Of a DNA stretch of 64,000 bases, positions 49,639 through 57,744 are shown in pieces; the stretch's first letter is position 1; every line of letters begins with the position of its first letter. The stretch comes from Aureibaculum flavum. Lineage in GTDB: Bacteria > Bacteroidota > Bacteroidia > Flavobacteriales > Flavobacteriaceae. The stretch covers positions 248,001-312,000 of the forward strand of contig NZ_JAEHFJ010000001.1 of the NCBI RefSeq assembly GCF_016406085.1. Direction: 5' to 3'. The position numbers and the translations under genes are program-made. The notes below the pieces were generated by a model. It was not told the origin of the DNA, did no database searches, and saw only the letters and a program-made list of their open reading frames with translations.

Positions 49639-50427
49639 TTATATTTTTAAATTTTTATCATAAGGTATTGCCGATAATATATACTCAATAGCATTAACCC
49701 TAGCGATAGTTTTTCTATTTGCTTTTATTACTTTAAAAGGAATACCACCTTTCTGAGTATTTTCGAACATTAATTTTTTATATCTGGTATAGACATCCCA
49801 AAGATCTTGAGCCTTTTCATCAACTGCTGTCATTTTCCAATGTTTCAGTGGGTCCGTTTTAATATCCTCAAAACGTTCAGCCTGTTCAGATTTAGAGATA
49901 GACATGTATATTTTCACTAAGATAATACCTGATTCTGTTATCATACGTTCGAAATCATTAACTTGATTCATGAATATATCATATTGTTTTTCCGTGCAAA
50001 AACCATTTACGGGCTCAACCACTGCCCTATTATACCAGCTTCTATCAAAAAAGACCATTTGCCCTGCTCGAGGAAATTGATTTACATATCGCTGAAAATA
50101 CCACTCCGTTTTCTCCTCTTCAGTAGGTTTAGGTAATGCTACAATTTTAATATGTCTAGGGTTAATCCGTTCCGTAATTCTACGAATAGCTCCACCTTTA
50201 CCTGCAGCATCTCTTCCTTCAAAGACAACAATAATACGTTCGTTATTTTGAATTGCCCAAGTTTGCAGTTTTACCAACTCTACCTGTAGCTTTTTTAATT
50301 TTTTTTCATAATTAATAAACCGTAGTGCCTTTGATAAATTGTAAGGTTCTTTAGCCAAAATCGCCAATAACCCCTTATTTGTATTTAATTTTTTAACGTC
50401 TAAATCTTTTAAATTATATTTCTCCAT
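49639..50427 (-). CDS. Polyphosphate kinase 2 (PPK2), second copy
   Basis: 262 residues. Walker A FEGRDAAGKGGAIRR (about 69-83), FFDRSWYNRAVVEPVNGFC, lid and base motifs HWKMTAVDEKAQDLWDVYT. Transfers phosphate between polyphosphate and nucleotides. It lies 3 nt after another PPK2, and ends at the bidirectional terminator. The two copies are similar in motifs but differ in the lid (DIKTDPLKHWK here, DARLETPLKRWK upstream), so nucleotide specificity may differ. Confidence 0.95.
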   Translation of the reverse strand: MEKYNLKDLDVKKLNTNKGLLAILAKEPYNLSKALRFINYEKKLKKLQVELVKLQTWAIQNNERIIVVFEGRDAAGKGGAIRRITERINPRHIKIVALPKPTEEEKTEWYFQRYVNQFPRAGQMVFFDRSWYNRAVVEPVNGFCTEKQYDIFMNQVNDFERMITESGIILVKIYMSISKSEQAERFEDIKTDPLKHWKMTAVDEKAQDLWDVYTRYKKLMFENTQKGGIPFKVIKANRKTIARVNAIEYILSAIPYDKNLKI

Positions 50428-50430
50428 AAA

Positions 50431-51294
50431 TCAATAATCAATTTGTTCAGCAGATCTAAAATATCTCATAATAATATTAGGATCTGGTAATAATGTAGTT
50501 AATGCCTTGTCTTTATCTGGATATTCAAACTGTGATAACACATACCTCATACTTTCTAGTCTGGCTGTCTTTTTATCATTTGCTTTAACAATAATCCATG
50601 GACAATACGTAGTATGAGTCTTACTAAACATTTGTTCTTTATAAGAGGTATACGTATCCCACAATTCTTGTCCCTTTTGATCTACAGGACTAAATTTCCA
50701 CCTTTTTAACGGAGTTTCTAATCGTGCATCAAATCTTGCTTTTTGTTCTTCCTTTGATATTGAGAACCAAAACTTAATGATTTTTACGCCATCTTCATAT
50801 AACATATGCTCAAATTCAGGTACTTGCAGCATAAATTTGCGATATTGCTCTTGCGTACAAAACCCCATTACGGGTTCTACCACTGCTCTATTATACCAGC
50901 TTCTGTCAAAAAACACAATTTCACCAGGATTGGATAATTCTTTTATGTAGCGTCTAAAGTACCATTGTCCTCGCTCCACTTCTGTTGGCTTAGTCAAGGC
51001 TACCAAATTCATAGAACGTGGATTTAAATGCTCTGTAAAACGTCTTATATTACCACCTTTACCAGCGGCATCTCTTCCTTCAAAAATAACCACAACACGC
51101 TTTTTACTCGTGGAAATCCACTGTTGTAATTTTACTAATTCTATTTGGAGCTTTTTTAACTCATCTTCGTACTTAAGCCTCTTTAAAATAGAATCAATAT
51201 TTCTACCTTTACTGTTGATTAAAGTTATCAATTCTTTGTTTGAAGAGACTCTTTCAAAATCTTCTTTTGTAAGTTTTATTTCGTTTTTATCCAT
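50431..51294 (-). CDS. Polyphosphate kinase 2 (PPK2), first copy
   Basis: 287 residues. Walker A FEGRDAAGKGGNIRR (about 71-85), FFDRSWYNRAVVEPVMGFC, lid RFDARLETPLKRWKFSPVD, then WIIVKANDKKTARLESM. No signal peptide, cytoplasmic. It is followed at 3 nt by a second PPK2 and preceded at 8 nt by a small NTF2-like protein gene, all in one operon headed by rocD. Confidence 0.95.
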   Translation of the reverse strand: MDKNEIKLTKEDFERVSSNKELITLINSKGRNIDSILKRLKYEDELKKLQIELVKLQQWISTSKKRVVVIFEGRDAAGKGGNIRRFTEHLNPRSMNLVALTKPTEVERGQWYFRRYIKELSNPGEIVFFDRSWYNRAVVEPVMGFCTQEQYRKFMLQVPEFEHMLYEDGVKIIKFWFSISKEEQKARFDARLETPLKRWKFSPVDQKGQELWDTYTSYKEQMFSKTHTTYCPWIIVKANDKKTARLESMRYVLSQFEYPDKDKALTTLLPDPNIIMRYFRSAEQIDY

Positions 51295-51302
51295 CTACAT
51301 TA

Positions 51303-51758
51303 TTAATTACAATTATCTTTTCTTCTAGTATCAATGATATAAATAATTTTCCAGTTTCCTTCAATTTTGATTAATTGAAAAGAATTTATACCGCAATGAC
51401 TGAGTTCTGAATTTATATAAAATTCATAAGGAGCCCAAGCATTCGCCATGACTCCATCTAATTTTATATTTAAAGATATTATTTTTTCTTTAATTTTGGT
51501 TGTTTCAGGATTAATACTAGCAATATTTTTTAAAAAATCACTAAAAATTACGGACTTCAGCCCTGAATCATTCACAGATTGCATAATAACCTTACCGCCT
51601 ACTGTTTCTTTTATTTTTAAAGTATCTCCGGCATGCAATCCCTCAAAAAATACATCAATCACTTCTTTTATTTCAAGTTCATCATTAGATTGAGCAAATG
51701 TCAATTGAAACATTAAAAAGAATCCGAAAAAACACAAAAGAGACCTTTTGGCAAACAT
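51303..51758 (-). CDS. Secreted NTF2-like (DUF4440-type) protein
   Basis: 151 residues with signal peptide MFAKRSLLCFFGFFLMFQLTFAQ. The mature part has the alpha+beta cone pattern ELEIKEVIDVFFEGLHAGDT, GVMANAWAPYEFYIN, NSFQLIKIEGNWKIIYIID. No catalytic residues stand out. Gene sits between rocD (3 nt) and ppk2 (8 nt), clearly co-transcribed; no link to their functions is evident. Confidence 0.75.
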   Translation of the reverse strand: MFAKRSLLCFFGFFLMFQLTFAQSNDELEIKEVIDVFFEGLHAGDTLKIKETVGGKVIMQSVNDSGLKSVIFSDFLKNIASINPETTKIKEKIISLNIKLDGVMANAWAPYEFYINSELSHCGINSFQLIKIEGNWKIIYIIDTRRKDNCN

Positions 51759-51761
51759 CTT

Positions 51762-53042
51762 TTATTTTTTAAAATTAATTATTGTTTCGCTTATGATAGA
51801 TATACAATCTTCTAACTGAACCTCCGTCATAACCAATGGGGGGGCAAATCTAATTATGTTGCCATGAGTTGGCTTTGCCAACAGTCCCTTTTCCTTTAAT
51901 GCCACACAAATATTCCAAGCTGTAGAACTATCTTCACTATCATTGATAACAATAGCATTTAATAAGCCCTTTCCCCTAACTAATTTGACTAAATCTGACT
52001 TATTTATCAAATCTTGCATACCTTTTCTAAATTGTACGCCTAATTTAAAAGCATTTTCAGCAAGATTTTCTTCTTTTACAACATCTAAAGCTGCCATTGC
52101 TACTGCACAAGCCAATGGATTTCCGCCAAAGGTAGAGCCGTGATTACCTGGTTGAATGACTTCCATGATGTGATTATCAGCTAAAACAGCTGAAACTGGA
52201 AATACTCCACCCGAAATAGCCTTACCTAAAATTAACACATCAGGTTTTACATCAGGTGTACTAGAACAATTTTTATCTTTACATGAACAATTGCCACAAG
52301 AGGCTAACAAACGACCAGTCCTCGCAATCCCTGTCTGCACTTCATCTGCTATAAAAAGTACATTTTTTTCTTTACAAATAGCAAAAGCATTTTTTATATA
52401 ATCTTCATCAGGCACAAAAACTCCAGCTTCACCTTGAATAGGTTCCACTAAAAATGCGGCAACATTATCATCTTTTACAGCTTCCCTTAATGCATCAAGA
52501 TTATTATATTTTATAGAAACAATACCCGGGGTAAAAGGTCCAAAATTTTCAGTAGCGACGGGATCATTAGATGCAGAAATGATTGTTACTGTTCGTCCAT
52601 GAAAATTATTTTCACATACTATAATTTTAGCTTTATTAGAAGGAATTCCTTTTTTTTCATACCCCCATTTTCTTGCTATTTTTATTGCAGTTTCTACAGC
52701 TTCCGCACCAGTATTCATGGGTAAAACTTTTTCAAAACCGAAATAATCAGTTACATACTTTTCATATTGACCTAATTTATCGTTATAAAAGGCCCTTGAG
52801 GTAAGTGTTAACGTATCTGCTTGCTCTTTTAAGGCATTTATTATTTTGGGATGACAATGCCCTTGATTTACCGCGGAATACGCAGACAAAAAATCGTAAT
52901 ACTTTTTACCTTCCAAATCCCAAACAAAAACACCTTTACCTTTATTTAATACTACAGGTAATGGGTGATAATTATGAGCTCCATATTTGTTCTCTAATTC
53001 AATTGCTTGTTTTGATGTAATTTGCTCTTCTAAGACCATCAT
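51762..53042 (-). CDS. rocD: Ornithine aminotransferase with Cys-rich insertion
   Basis: 426 residues, class-III PLP aminotransferase converting ornithine plus 2-oxoglutarate to glutamate semialdehyde. PLP lysine is Lys274 in [21 protein letters not shown] and [14 protein letters not shown] are typical. Just before the PLP region a Cys-rich insertion (residues 249-259, [11 protein letters not shown]) departs from the standard family sequence. Two Met codons open the frame; 53042 or 53039 would serve. Heads the operon with the NTF2-like and ppk2 genes; 62 nt after lgt. Confidence 0.95.
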   Translation of the reverse strand: MMVLEEQITSKQAIELENKYGAHNYHPLPVVLNKGKGVFVWDLEGKKYYDFLSAYSAVNQGHCHPKIINALKEQADTLTLTSRAFYNDKLGQYEKYVTDYFGFEKVLPMNTGAEAVETAIKIARKWGYEKKGIPSNKAKIIVCENNFHGRTVTIISASNDPVATENFGPFTPGIVSIKYNNLDALREAVKDDNVAAFLVEPIQGEAGVFVPDEDYIKNAFAICKEKNVLFIADEVQTGIARTGRLLASCGNCSCKDKNCSSTPDVKPDVLILGKAISGGVFPVSAVLADNHIMEVIQPGNHGSTFGGNPLACAVAMAALDVVKEENLAENAFKLGVQFRKGMQDLINKSDLVKLVRGKGLLNAIVINDSEDSSTAWNICVALKEKGLLAKPTHGNIIRFAPPLVMTEVQLEDCISIISETIINFKK

Positions 53043-53104
53043 TTAAAATTTTAAAATTTAACACTTAAAATTCCTTCTTACGGGAGAGAAATCATCCATT
53101 CATA

Positions 53105-54019
53105 TTATACCGTTTTTACAGGTCTAAACATAAAAAATAAACCAACCAATACCAAAGGTATACTCAATAATTGACCTGTATTTAGATTTACATTAAATAG
53201 CGTTTCTATACCTCCTTGCCATTCTTTATAAAATTCTATGATAAATCTAATGGACCATAACATTACCATGAAAACTCCAAATAAGTAACCATGTTTTTGT
53301 TTTTTATCTGTTTTCCAATAAATATACCAAAGCACAAAAAAAGTTATTACGTATCCTGTAGCTTCGTAAATTTGTGTAGGATAGCGATTTGGCACTTCAG
53401 CTAGAACCTCCTTAAAACGAGAACTATTAGCTATAAGATCATAGGCTTTATTTACAGTCTTGGCTTGAGTAATTGCCATCGCTTTATACTCACTTATATC
53501 ATTTCTAATAAATTTAAATCCAAAATCTGTACCCGTTGCCTTACCAACAATCTCTGAATTAAAGAGATTTCCAAGTCGTACAAACATTGCCCCTAATGCC
53601 GTTGGTATTACCAATCTGTCTAAGGTCCATAGCAATGGTTTTTTCACTACCTTTTTGCTATAAAAGTACATGGCAATAATTATTCCAATAGCTGCTCCGT
53701 GACTTGCTAACCCTTGAAAACCTGTATATTCAAATGGATCTAATTTAAAAGGTAAAAAAACTTCCGCTAAAGTGTAATCCTCTTCATAAAAAACATAATG
53801 CCCAATCCGTGCTCCTAAAAGCATGGCAATAACCGTATAAATAAAAATTGAATCTAATTTTTCTAAAGAAATATTATCCTTAGTATAAATACGTTTCATC
53901 AATTGTAAACCAACAATGAAGGCTAATACATACATTAAACTATAATATTTAATAGGAAAAGAGCCTATTTTTATAATATCAGGATTAAAATTCCAGTCTA
54001 TCGCAAGTGAAAAAATCAT
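53105..54019 (-). CDS. lgt: Prolipoprotein diacylglyceryl transferase Lgt
   Basis: 304 residues, seven membrane segments. Transfers diacylglycerol to the lipobox cysteine of prolipoproteins, matching the many lipoproteins in this window. Active-site region LASHGAAIG (His107), VRLGNLFNSEIVG (Arg148, Asn151), GARIGHYVFYE. ATG at 54019. The gene is 62 nt before rocD on the same strand. Upstream is a 400-nt intergenic region with a micro-ORF on the other strand. Confidence 0.97.
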   Translation of the reverse strand: MIFSLAIDWNFNPDIIKIGSFPIKYYSLMYVLAFIVGLQLMKRIYTKDNISLEKLDSIFIYTVIAMLLGARIGHYVFYEEDYTLAEVFLPFKLDPFEYTGFQGLASHGAAIGIIIAMYFYSKKVVKKPLLWTLDRLVIPTALGAMFVRLGNLFNSEIVGKATGTDFGFKFIRNDISEYKAMAITQAKTVNKAYDLIANSSRFKEVLAEVPNRYPTQIYEATGYVITFFVLWYIYWKTDKKQKHGYLFGVFMVMLWSIRFIIEFYKEWQGGIETLFNVNLNTGQLLSIPLVLVGLFFMFRPVKTV

Positions 54020-54267
54020 ATATCTAAATTTGACCGTAAATATAGTTATTGTTAAATTATTTTATGATTAATGAAAGGAAGATTTTTTTAATCCTATATA
54101 AGAGCAATTTCAACTATAAAATCAAGATTTCAAATAAATAAAGCTTTTTTTTAACAAAATCTTTGCAAAATTTCTTTTATAATGTTAAAATTTAGTTAAT
54201 ACATTGCACTTAATGCAACTTAATTGAACTTAGGACGTCTTACCCATTCAATTTAAAAACAAAAAAT
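54020..54267. other. Intergenic region upstream of the micro-ORF
   Basis: No gene is seen. On the minus strand TATATTTA near the lgt start is a weak -7 box; on the plus strand TTTG-N20-TAAAATTTA is a degenerate promoter for the micro-ORF. TTGCA-cttaa-TGCAA (about 54204-54218) is a small inverted repeat. Nothing stronger. Confidence 0.3.
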
Positions 54268-54339
54268 ATGACAACTTTAAAATTAAGTTTACAAAATAGC
54301 ACGAGTAATGTTTGGAATAAAAAAAGACGTTACCGTTAA
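54268..54339 (+). CDS. Possible 23-residue basic micro-protein
   Basis: A short ORF MTTLKLSLQNSTSNVWNKK plus RRYR with a basic Arg-rich end, no signal peptide. It lies alone between lgt (minus) and the GIN-domain gene (minus), is preceded by an A-rich stretch (AAAAACAAAAAAT) like ribosome sites in this phylum, and is followed 22 nt later by a strong terminator. The flanking ~200 nt has no clear promoter, though TTTG at 54162-54165 may serve. It could also be part of a non-coding RNA. Homologues were not searched. Confidence 0.35.
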   Translation: MTTLKLSLQNSTSNVWNKKRRYR

Positions 54340-54360
54340 AGCTTAAAATTATTTAAAAAT

Positions 54361-54396
54361 AAAAGGGATCCGTTCAAGTTGAACAGATCCCTTTTT
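54361..54396. terminator. Bidirectional terminator between micro-ORF and GIN gene
   Basis: Hairpin AAAAGGGATC-c-GTTC / GAAC-a-GATCCCTTTTT (54361-54396) with one mismatch and a 5-nt loop; U-runs on both strands. It ends the plus-strand micro-ORF unit and the minus-strand GIN operon. Confidence 0.82.
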
Positions 54397-54416
54397 CATT
54401 GATCATTTAAGATAAA

Positions 54417-55130
54417 CTAGATAGACCTTATACTCCCAGATCCACTTACTTTTGAACTATTTTTTTGAGGGTTCCCTTTATAACGTATATCACCAGATCC
54501 TGAAACTTTAGCATCTAATTCATCTTTTACATGAATAGAAACATCACCAGAACCTGCAATACGAACTGTGGCAATATCTGAAACTAACATCTCGGCATCT
54601 ACATCTCCTGAACCAGAAATAGCACAATCAAAAGTTGCAGCAACTCCGCTTAGATTCATATCTCCTGATCCCGATATAGAAGATTTAAGCATATTTACCT
54701 TAAGCTTTAAATTAAAATCACCGGAACCTGAAAGAGCTGCTTTAAAATTATCTGCATGAATAACATCATTAGAAATTACATCTCCCGAACCAGCCAAAGC
54801 AACTTCTTCAATATCTTTAAAAGGAATAGTAATCACTATTTTTTTCTTTGTTTTAATATTAATTCCTTTTTTCCATTTAATTTTTAAATGGTCTCCTTCT
54901 ACTTTGGTAATTAAATATTCTAAAATATTATCTTCCGCCACAATGGTAAGTTTACCTTCGTTACCAGCTACGAGTTTAATATCAAATGAACCTGAAATAC
55001 CAATTTTATCATATTCAGAAACAGTTCTAGTAGTTGTTGTTACATTGCCATTACCTTTTATTTTTTTCCATTGAGCATTGGAAGGAATACTAAATGCTGT
55101 AATTACTAATAAGACGATTAATTTCTTCAT
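54417..55130 (-). CDS. Head GIN (DUF2807) adhesin-like protein
   Basis: 237 residues with signal peptide MKKLIVLLVITAFSIPSNAQ. The DUF2807 beta-solenoid has about eight rungs marked by SGSGD, for example LSGSGDFNL, ISGSGDMNL, ISGSGDVDA, IAGSGDVSI, VSGSGDIRY. Likely surface or periplasmic. Last gene of the sigma/anti-sigma operon, 31 nt after the related solenoid gene; ends at the bidirectional terminator. Confidence 0.92.
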   Translation of the reverse strand: MKKLIVLLVITAFSIPSNAQWKKIKGNGNVTTTTRTVSEYDKIGISGSFDIKLVAGNEGKLTIVAEDNILEYLITKVEGDHLKIKWKKGINIKTKKKIVITIPFKDIEEVALAGSGDVISNDVIHADNFKAALSGSGDFNLKLKVNMLKSSISGSGDMNLSGVAATFDCAISGSGDVDAEMLVSDIATVRIAGSGDVSIHVKDELDAKVSGSGDIRYKGNPQKNSSKVSGSGSIRSI

Positions 55131-55161
55131 TTTTTAAGTTTTTAGAATTTTAGTTATAGTT

Positions 55162-56244
55162 TTAATAAAAAGTTACACTTCCGTATCTTGAATCTATAAA
55201 TATTTTTGATTGTAAATTTGATTTCCCATAAGATCCTTGATATGATTTAGAGCTTGATTTCACAATCTGACTACTAAAATCCACCATGTCTTTGTCATAT
55301 TTAAAACCTCCATAGCTGAGTTTAATATCAAAACTGAAGCCTTTAGTTTTTGGCACTCCAATTTTAATTCCTGTATAGCTACCATCAATATCTACGCGAC
55401 TAAAACCAACTAGTAGATTTTCAATTTTTACAGAACCATAATCAGCTTCAATTTCTACTTTATTTGAAATAGACCCCATTTTTAATGATAAGTAATCACC
55501 TACTCCTTCCACATTTTCTGCATTGTCAACTTTAAGACTCCCGTAATCACAATTGTAATCTAGGCTTTTTACATTTTCAAAAACTGAGGTGGTGTAATCT
55601 GCATTTAGATCAATGTTTCCTGCTTTTTCTACTGTGAACTTTGAATAATCAGCATTTATAGAACCTCCATTCATCAAACCAATAGTGGAATTTGTAGAAT
55701 AATCTAAATTTATATCATTATTGTTACTATGTAAGTCTCCAATAATAATAGATCCATAATCACAGTTGATCGTACAGTCTCCTTTCAATTCATTCAAGGT
55801 TATATTACCATAATCATTTTCTAAATCGACTTTATTGGTAATTGGTATTTTTATTTTATAATCAATTTGGTAATTAACATTACTATTTTTACCTGATCCC
55901 CAAGACCAAGAAGATGATTTTTTTTCAATAATCGTTTTGGCATAAACCACACTTTTATTGGCATCAAAATCAATACGTATCGTATTCAAGCGATTTACAA
56001 CCTTATCTTCATCATTCCCTTTAACGGTAATTTTAACTTCTATTTCAACTGAATTACCATCCCAAGAAACAACATCTATGTTACCATATCTATTATCAAT
56101 TCTAACTAAGGCGTTACTATTTACCGTATAAATCTTTTGTATTGTTTTTGATTTTTCGTGTTTAAAATCTCCTTTTTCATTTGCATGCATCAAAAGGGGA
56201 AAGCACAATAAAAATAATACTATTTTATATAATTGTTTCTTCAT
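55162..56244 (-). CDS. DUF4097-like beta-solenoid protein
   Basis: 360 residues, signal peptide MKKQLYKIVLFLLCFPLLMHA. Repeated strands marked by DYG or DYS/T/L turns (NDYGNITL, CDYGSIII, NLDYSTNS, NADYSKFT, NADYTTSV, CDYGSLKV, EADYGSVKI, DSRYGSVTF) make a beta-helix. Similar to DUF4097 proteins often paired with ECF sigma operons. Overlaps the anti-sigma gene by 20 nt. Role in envelope stress response is inferred. Confidence 0.83.
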   Translation of the reverse strand: MKKQLYKIVLFLLCFPLLMHANEKGDFKHEKSKTIQKIYTVNSNALVRIDNRYGNIDVVSWDGNSVEIEVKITVKGNDEDKVVNRLNTIRIDFDANKSVVYAKTIIEKKSSSWSWGSGKNSNVNYQIDYKIKIPITNKVDLENDYGNITLNELKGDCTINCDYGSIIIGDLHSNNNDINLDYSTNSTIGLMNGGSINADYSKFTVEKAGNIDLNADYTTSVFENVKSLDYNCDYGSLKVDNAENVEGVGDYLSLKMGSISNKVEIEADYGSVKIENLLVGFSRVDIDGSYTGIKIGVPKTKGFSFDIKLSYGGFKYDKDMVDFSSQIVKSSSKSYQGSYGKSNLQSKIFIDSRYGSVTFY

Positions 56245-56782
56245 TATTCGTGTTTTTAAATTGTTCTATTTCATCTAATTGTTCTAGCACAAACTGTAAT
56301 ACTTCTATACGCTGTTGATAATTAGAGATCATTGCATAAATAATTCGCTTGTCCTTATTACTCGTTTTAAGTTCAACAGTGAGCTCTTCATAATTTTTCT
56401 CAAGCTTGTCTAATTGTTTTAGAGCATCATCTATAACCTGTTTGTTATCATCATTCCTTTTTAAATTAATTTGCTCTAATTCACTCTGTATCGTCAATAC
56501 AAAAAAGCTTTGTGTCTCTTCCATTTTAGGTGAAACATCTGCCAATTCAAATCCTTCTGGTTCCACCGTAAAAGAATTAAAGCTAAGGCTAAAAACCAAA
56601 GCAATTGATGCCGCAACGGCGAGCCACTTCCAAGTATTTGGGTTCCATTTCGATTTTGTGACGTCTTGACTAGCAAGTTTAGCCTCAAATCTATTAAAAT
56701 GCCCTATATCAGGTTCTTCTATATCAAATTGACCATTTAACTCAACTAGCCTTTCTTCTAAATTGTCTTTTTTATCTTGCAT
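56225..56782 (-). CDS. Anti-sigma-factor-like membrane protein
   Basis: 185 residues. N-terminal cytosolic domain of about 50 residues (QFDIEEPDIGHFNRFEAKLA), one TM helix (WLAVAASIALVFSLSF), then a helical periplasmic part (a coiled region DDALKQLDKLEKNYEELTVE). Overlaps the sigma gene by 11 nt and the downstream gene by 20 nt, the arrangement of ECF sigma and anti-sigma pairs. No zinc-binding HxxxCxxC motif is visible. Confidence 0.82.
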   Translation of the reverse strand: MQDKKDNLEERLVELNGQFDIEEPDIGHFNRFEAKLASQDVTKSKWNPNTWKWLAVAASIALVFSLSFNSFTVEPEGFELADVSPKMEETQSFFVLTIQSELEQINLKRNDDNKQVIDDALKQLDKLEKNYEELTVELKTSNKDKRIIYAMISNYQQRIEVLQFVLEQLDEIEQFKNTNNEETII

Positions 56783-57323
56783 AATCTGTCGCTAAAATCC
56801 TTCTTAATTTATTCTTTGCCCTTGAAATTGTTGTTCTAGAATTCTGATTTGTAATTTTCATTATTTCAGAAATTTCCTCATAATCATACCCCTCTATTAA
56901 ATTTAAAGTCAACGCCACTCTATAATTATCTTTCAATTGATTGATTCCATTAATAATCACTTTTGGATTAATAGCTTCATAATTTACATTCTCACTATTT
57001 TCTTCCGCTTGTTCTTTAACAACTTCTAAAGGCACTTCTTGAATCCTATTGTTTTTTCTAATTTGCGTAATACTCTTATTAATTACAATTCTTTTTAACC
57101 AAGCTCCAAAAGTTACTTCTCCTTTAAAAGTGCTCAATTTTGTAAATGCAATTAGAAACGACTCCTGCATTACATCTTCAGCTTCAAAACTGTCTTTTAA
57201 AATCCGTAACGCTGCATTATACATTGCTTTATAGTACAACTTATAGATCTCGAATTGAGCACTTTGTTTTCCATTTTTGCATTGCTGCAAAAGCTGTGTA
57301 ATATGTTGTTGGTTATCTCGCAA
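56772..57323 (-). CDS. ECF RNA polymerase sigma factor
   Basis: 183 residues. Region 2: YYKAMYNAALRILKDSFEAE, DVMQESFLIAFTKLSTFKG, TFGAWLKRIVINKSI. Region 4: LKDNYRVALTLNLIEGYDYE, EISEIMKITNQNSRTTISRA. The start codon is TTG (57323); no ATG exists upstream in frame and the next Met lies deep in region 2. Heads an operon with anti-sigma and two solenoid proteins. Confidence 0.94.
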   Translation of the reverse strand: MRDNQQHITQLLQQCKNGKQSAQFEIYKLYYKAMYNAALRILKDSFEAEDVMQESFLIAFTKLSTFKGEVTFGAWLKRIVINKSITQIRKNNRIQEVPLEVVKEQAEENSENVNYEAINPKVIINGINQLKDNYRVALTLNLIEGYDYEEISEIMKITNQNSRTTISRAKNKLRRILATDYAR

Positions 57324-57744
57324 TGTATCGTTTCTGAATAAAAGACAAAGTAAGTTTTTATTTGTTACAGTTTTATGAAAAATAAATTAATTTAGTGAAT
57401 AGTTAATTGATTTTTAGACTAATAAATATATGGAAACAGATAACTATATTAAAAACTTAGTTCATTTCTTTCATAATGAGAAAGAGAAAATGACTTTAAC
57501 TTATCTTTCAAATTAATTATCAGCTCAATTTTAAAAATTGTACTTTTTAAAAATAACTTCTCACAACCCAATAACTACAATTTTAAACGCCCTTCTTCCC
57601 CATTGGCACAACTATTGAAACATATATTTTGAAAATACATTTACGAATAGCTATTAAATTAATTATCAGTTATTTAATTATTCAATTGTAATGTATTATT
57701 TTATTATTATAAACGTTTAATGTCATATTGACCTATATATACAT
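57324..57744. other. Intergenic region between sigma operon and lon
   Basis: 421 nt. A 28-codon ORF (57430-57516) is possible but has no supporting signal. TTACTTTG (about 57350, minus) is an imperfect -7 box for the sigma gene. No clear promoter for lon was found. No RNA gene seen. Confidence 0.3.

Noticed and set aside
57430-57516. 28-codon ORF upstream of lon
   Set aside because: No promoter, terminator or recognisable pattern; likely chance.
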